Part shown: positions 5,359 to 5,701 of the stretch, one piece after another
How positions within the stretch are numbered: position 1 is the stretch's first letter
Layout: every line of letters starts with the position of its first letter
NCBI GenBank assembly: GCA_017557265.1
Contig: JAFZAM010000032.1
Span: 1-5,701, forward strand
Source of the DNA: Oscillospiraceae bacterium
GTDB taxonomy: Bacteria; Bacillota; Clostridia; Oscillospirales; Oscillospiraceae
Direction: 5' to 3'
Length of the DNA stretch: 5,701 bases
Translations under genes and position numbers: made by a program
Notes under the pieces: model-generated
The model's input: the letters and a program-made list of their open reading frames with translations, nothing else
Database searches by the model: none
What the model was told of the DNA's origin: nothing

Positions 5359-5701
5359 ATACTATCTCGACGACCCCGACTGCTTCGAGCCGGAGCCCGA
5401 GCCGCCGCGGCGGCGGAGGCACGGCTTCCTGCGCTTCCTGCTGACGCTGATACTCATTATCGCGCTGCTCGCGGCCGCCGTCCTCGTCTACGCGAAGCAG
5501 CCGAAGGCGGAGCTCCCCGGCGAGCGCCGCGCGCTCGTCTCGACCGTGCTCATAGCGGGCGCGGACGAGGGCGGGCTTCGGACCGACACGATGATGCTCC
5601 TGACCGTCGACGCGGCGGCAGGCGTCCTTCGCCTGACGAGCGTCCCGCGCGACACGCTCACCAACGGGACTTGGAACGTCCCCAAGCTAAACAGCGCCTA
5701 C
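5336..5701 (+). CDS. LytR-CpsA-Psr (LCP) family protein, N-terminal part (3' truncated by window edge)
   Basis: The first 122 codons are visible and remain open at the right edge. The protein has an acidic then arginine-rich cytoplasmic N-terminus (PPRRRRHG near 23-30), a single membrane anchor at about 31-53, and then the start of an extracytoplasmic LCP domain: LIAGADEGGLRTDTMML at 72-88, SVPRDT at 102-107 and KLNSAY at 117-122. R82, D84, R105 and D106 match the conserved charged residues that bind the polyprenyl-pyrophosphate substrate in this family. LCP enzymes transfer anionic glycopolymers such as teichoic acids or capsule from lipid carriers to peptidoglycan. The ATG lies inside the end of nadE (23-nt overlap), and no clear Shine-Dalgarno precedes it. 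No other ATG, GTG or TTG precedes the anchor in this frame, so the start is likely but poorly supported by the ribosome site. Confidence 0.88.
   Translation, partial: MKDDLETKYYLDDPDCFEPEPEPPRRRRHGFLRFLLTLILIIALLAAAVLVYAKQPKAELPGERRALVSTVLIAGADEGGLRTDTMMLLTVDAAAGVLRLTSVPRDTLTNGTWNVPKLNSAY

Noticed and set aside
5401..5414. Perfect 14-bp palindrome GCCGCCGCGGCGGC
   Set aside because: It lies in codons for a proline/arginine tract of the LCP protein and is explained by low-complexity GC-rich coding.

Overview
This is a GC-rich bacterial window (clearly above 60% G+C by eye) with dense, operon-like gene packing, strong GGAGG ribosome sites and sigma-70-type promoters. A LytR-CpsA-Psr cell-wall protein and an ABC exporter of a kind common in Bacillota suggest a high-GC Clostridia-like organism. 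This is inference; Synergistota or another phylum cannot be excluded. Isoleucine is often encoded by ATA despite the high GC, which may help placement.

Layout. (1) Positions 1-656, plus strand: the tail of an unidentified gene, then a complete THEP1-type nucleoside-triphosphatase starting at a GTG 4 nt after the upstream stop. (2) Positions 667-698: a perfect 13-bp hairpin that can terminate transcription from both sides. (3) Positions 712-2142, minus strand: a sodium/glutamate-symporter (ESS/GltS) family carrier, with an exact-consensus TTGACA-N17-TATAAT promoter just upstream. (4) Positions 2143-2304: a divergent intergenic region holding that promoter, an extended -10 promoter facing the other way, and a short palindrome in the predicted leader. 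(5) Positions 2305-5701, plus strand: a compact gene row made of an ABC exporter ATPase, its membrane permease (broken near the C-terminus by a one-base frameshift), an ammonia-dependent NAD+ synthetase (nadE) and the first 122 codons of an LCP-family protein that runs off the window.

The ATPase and permease almost certainly form one exporter: their genes overlap by 11 nt and match in type. Its substrate cannot be read from the sequence. NadE makes NAD+ in the cytoplasm, and LCP enzymes attach anionic polymers to peptidoglycan at the membrane. Their co-location with the exporter may reflect shared transcription only.

I see no CRISPR array, transposon, tRNA, rRNA or phage feature, and no clear sign of a wholly new system. 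The points most worth a second look are the permease frameshift, the consensus promoter, the divergent re-entrant-loop motif of the GltS-like carrier, and the ATA codon preference.
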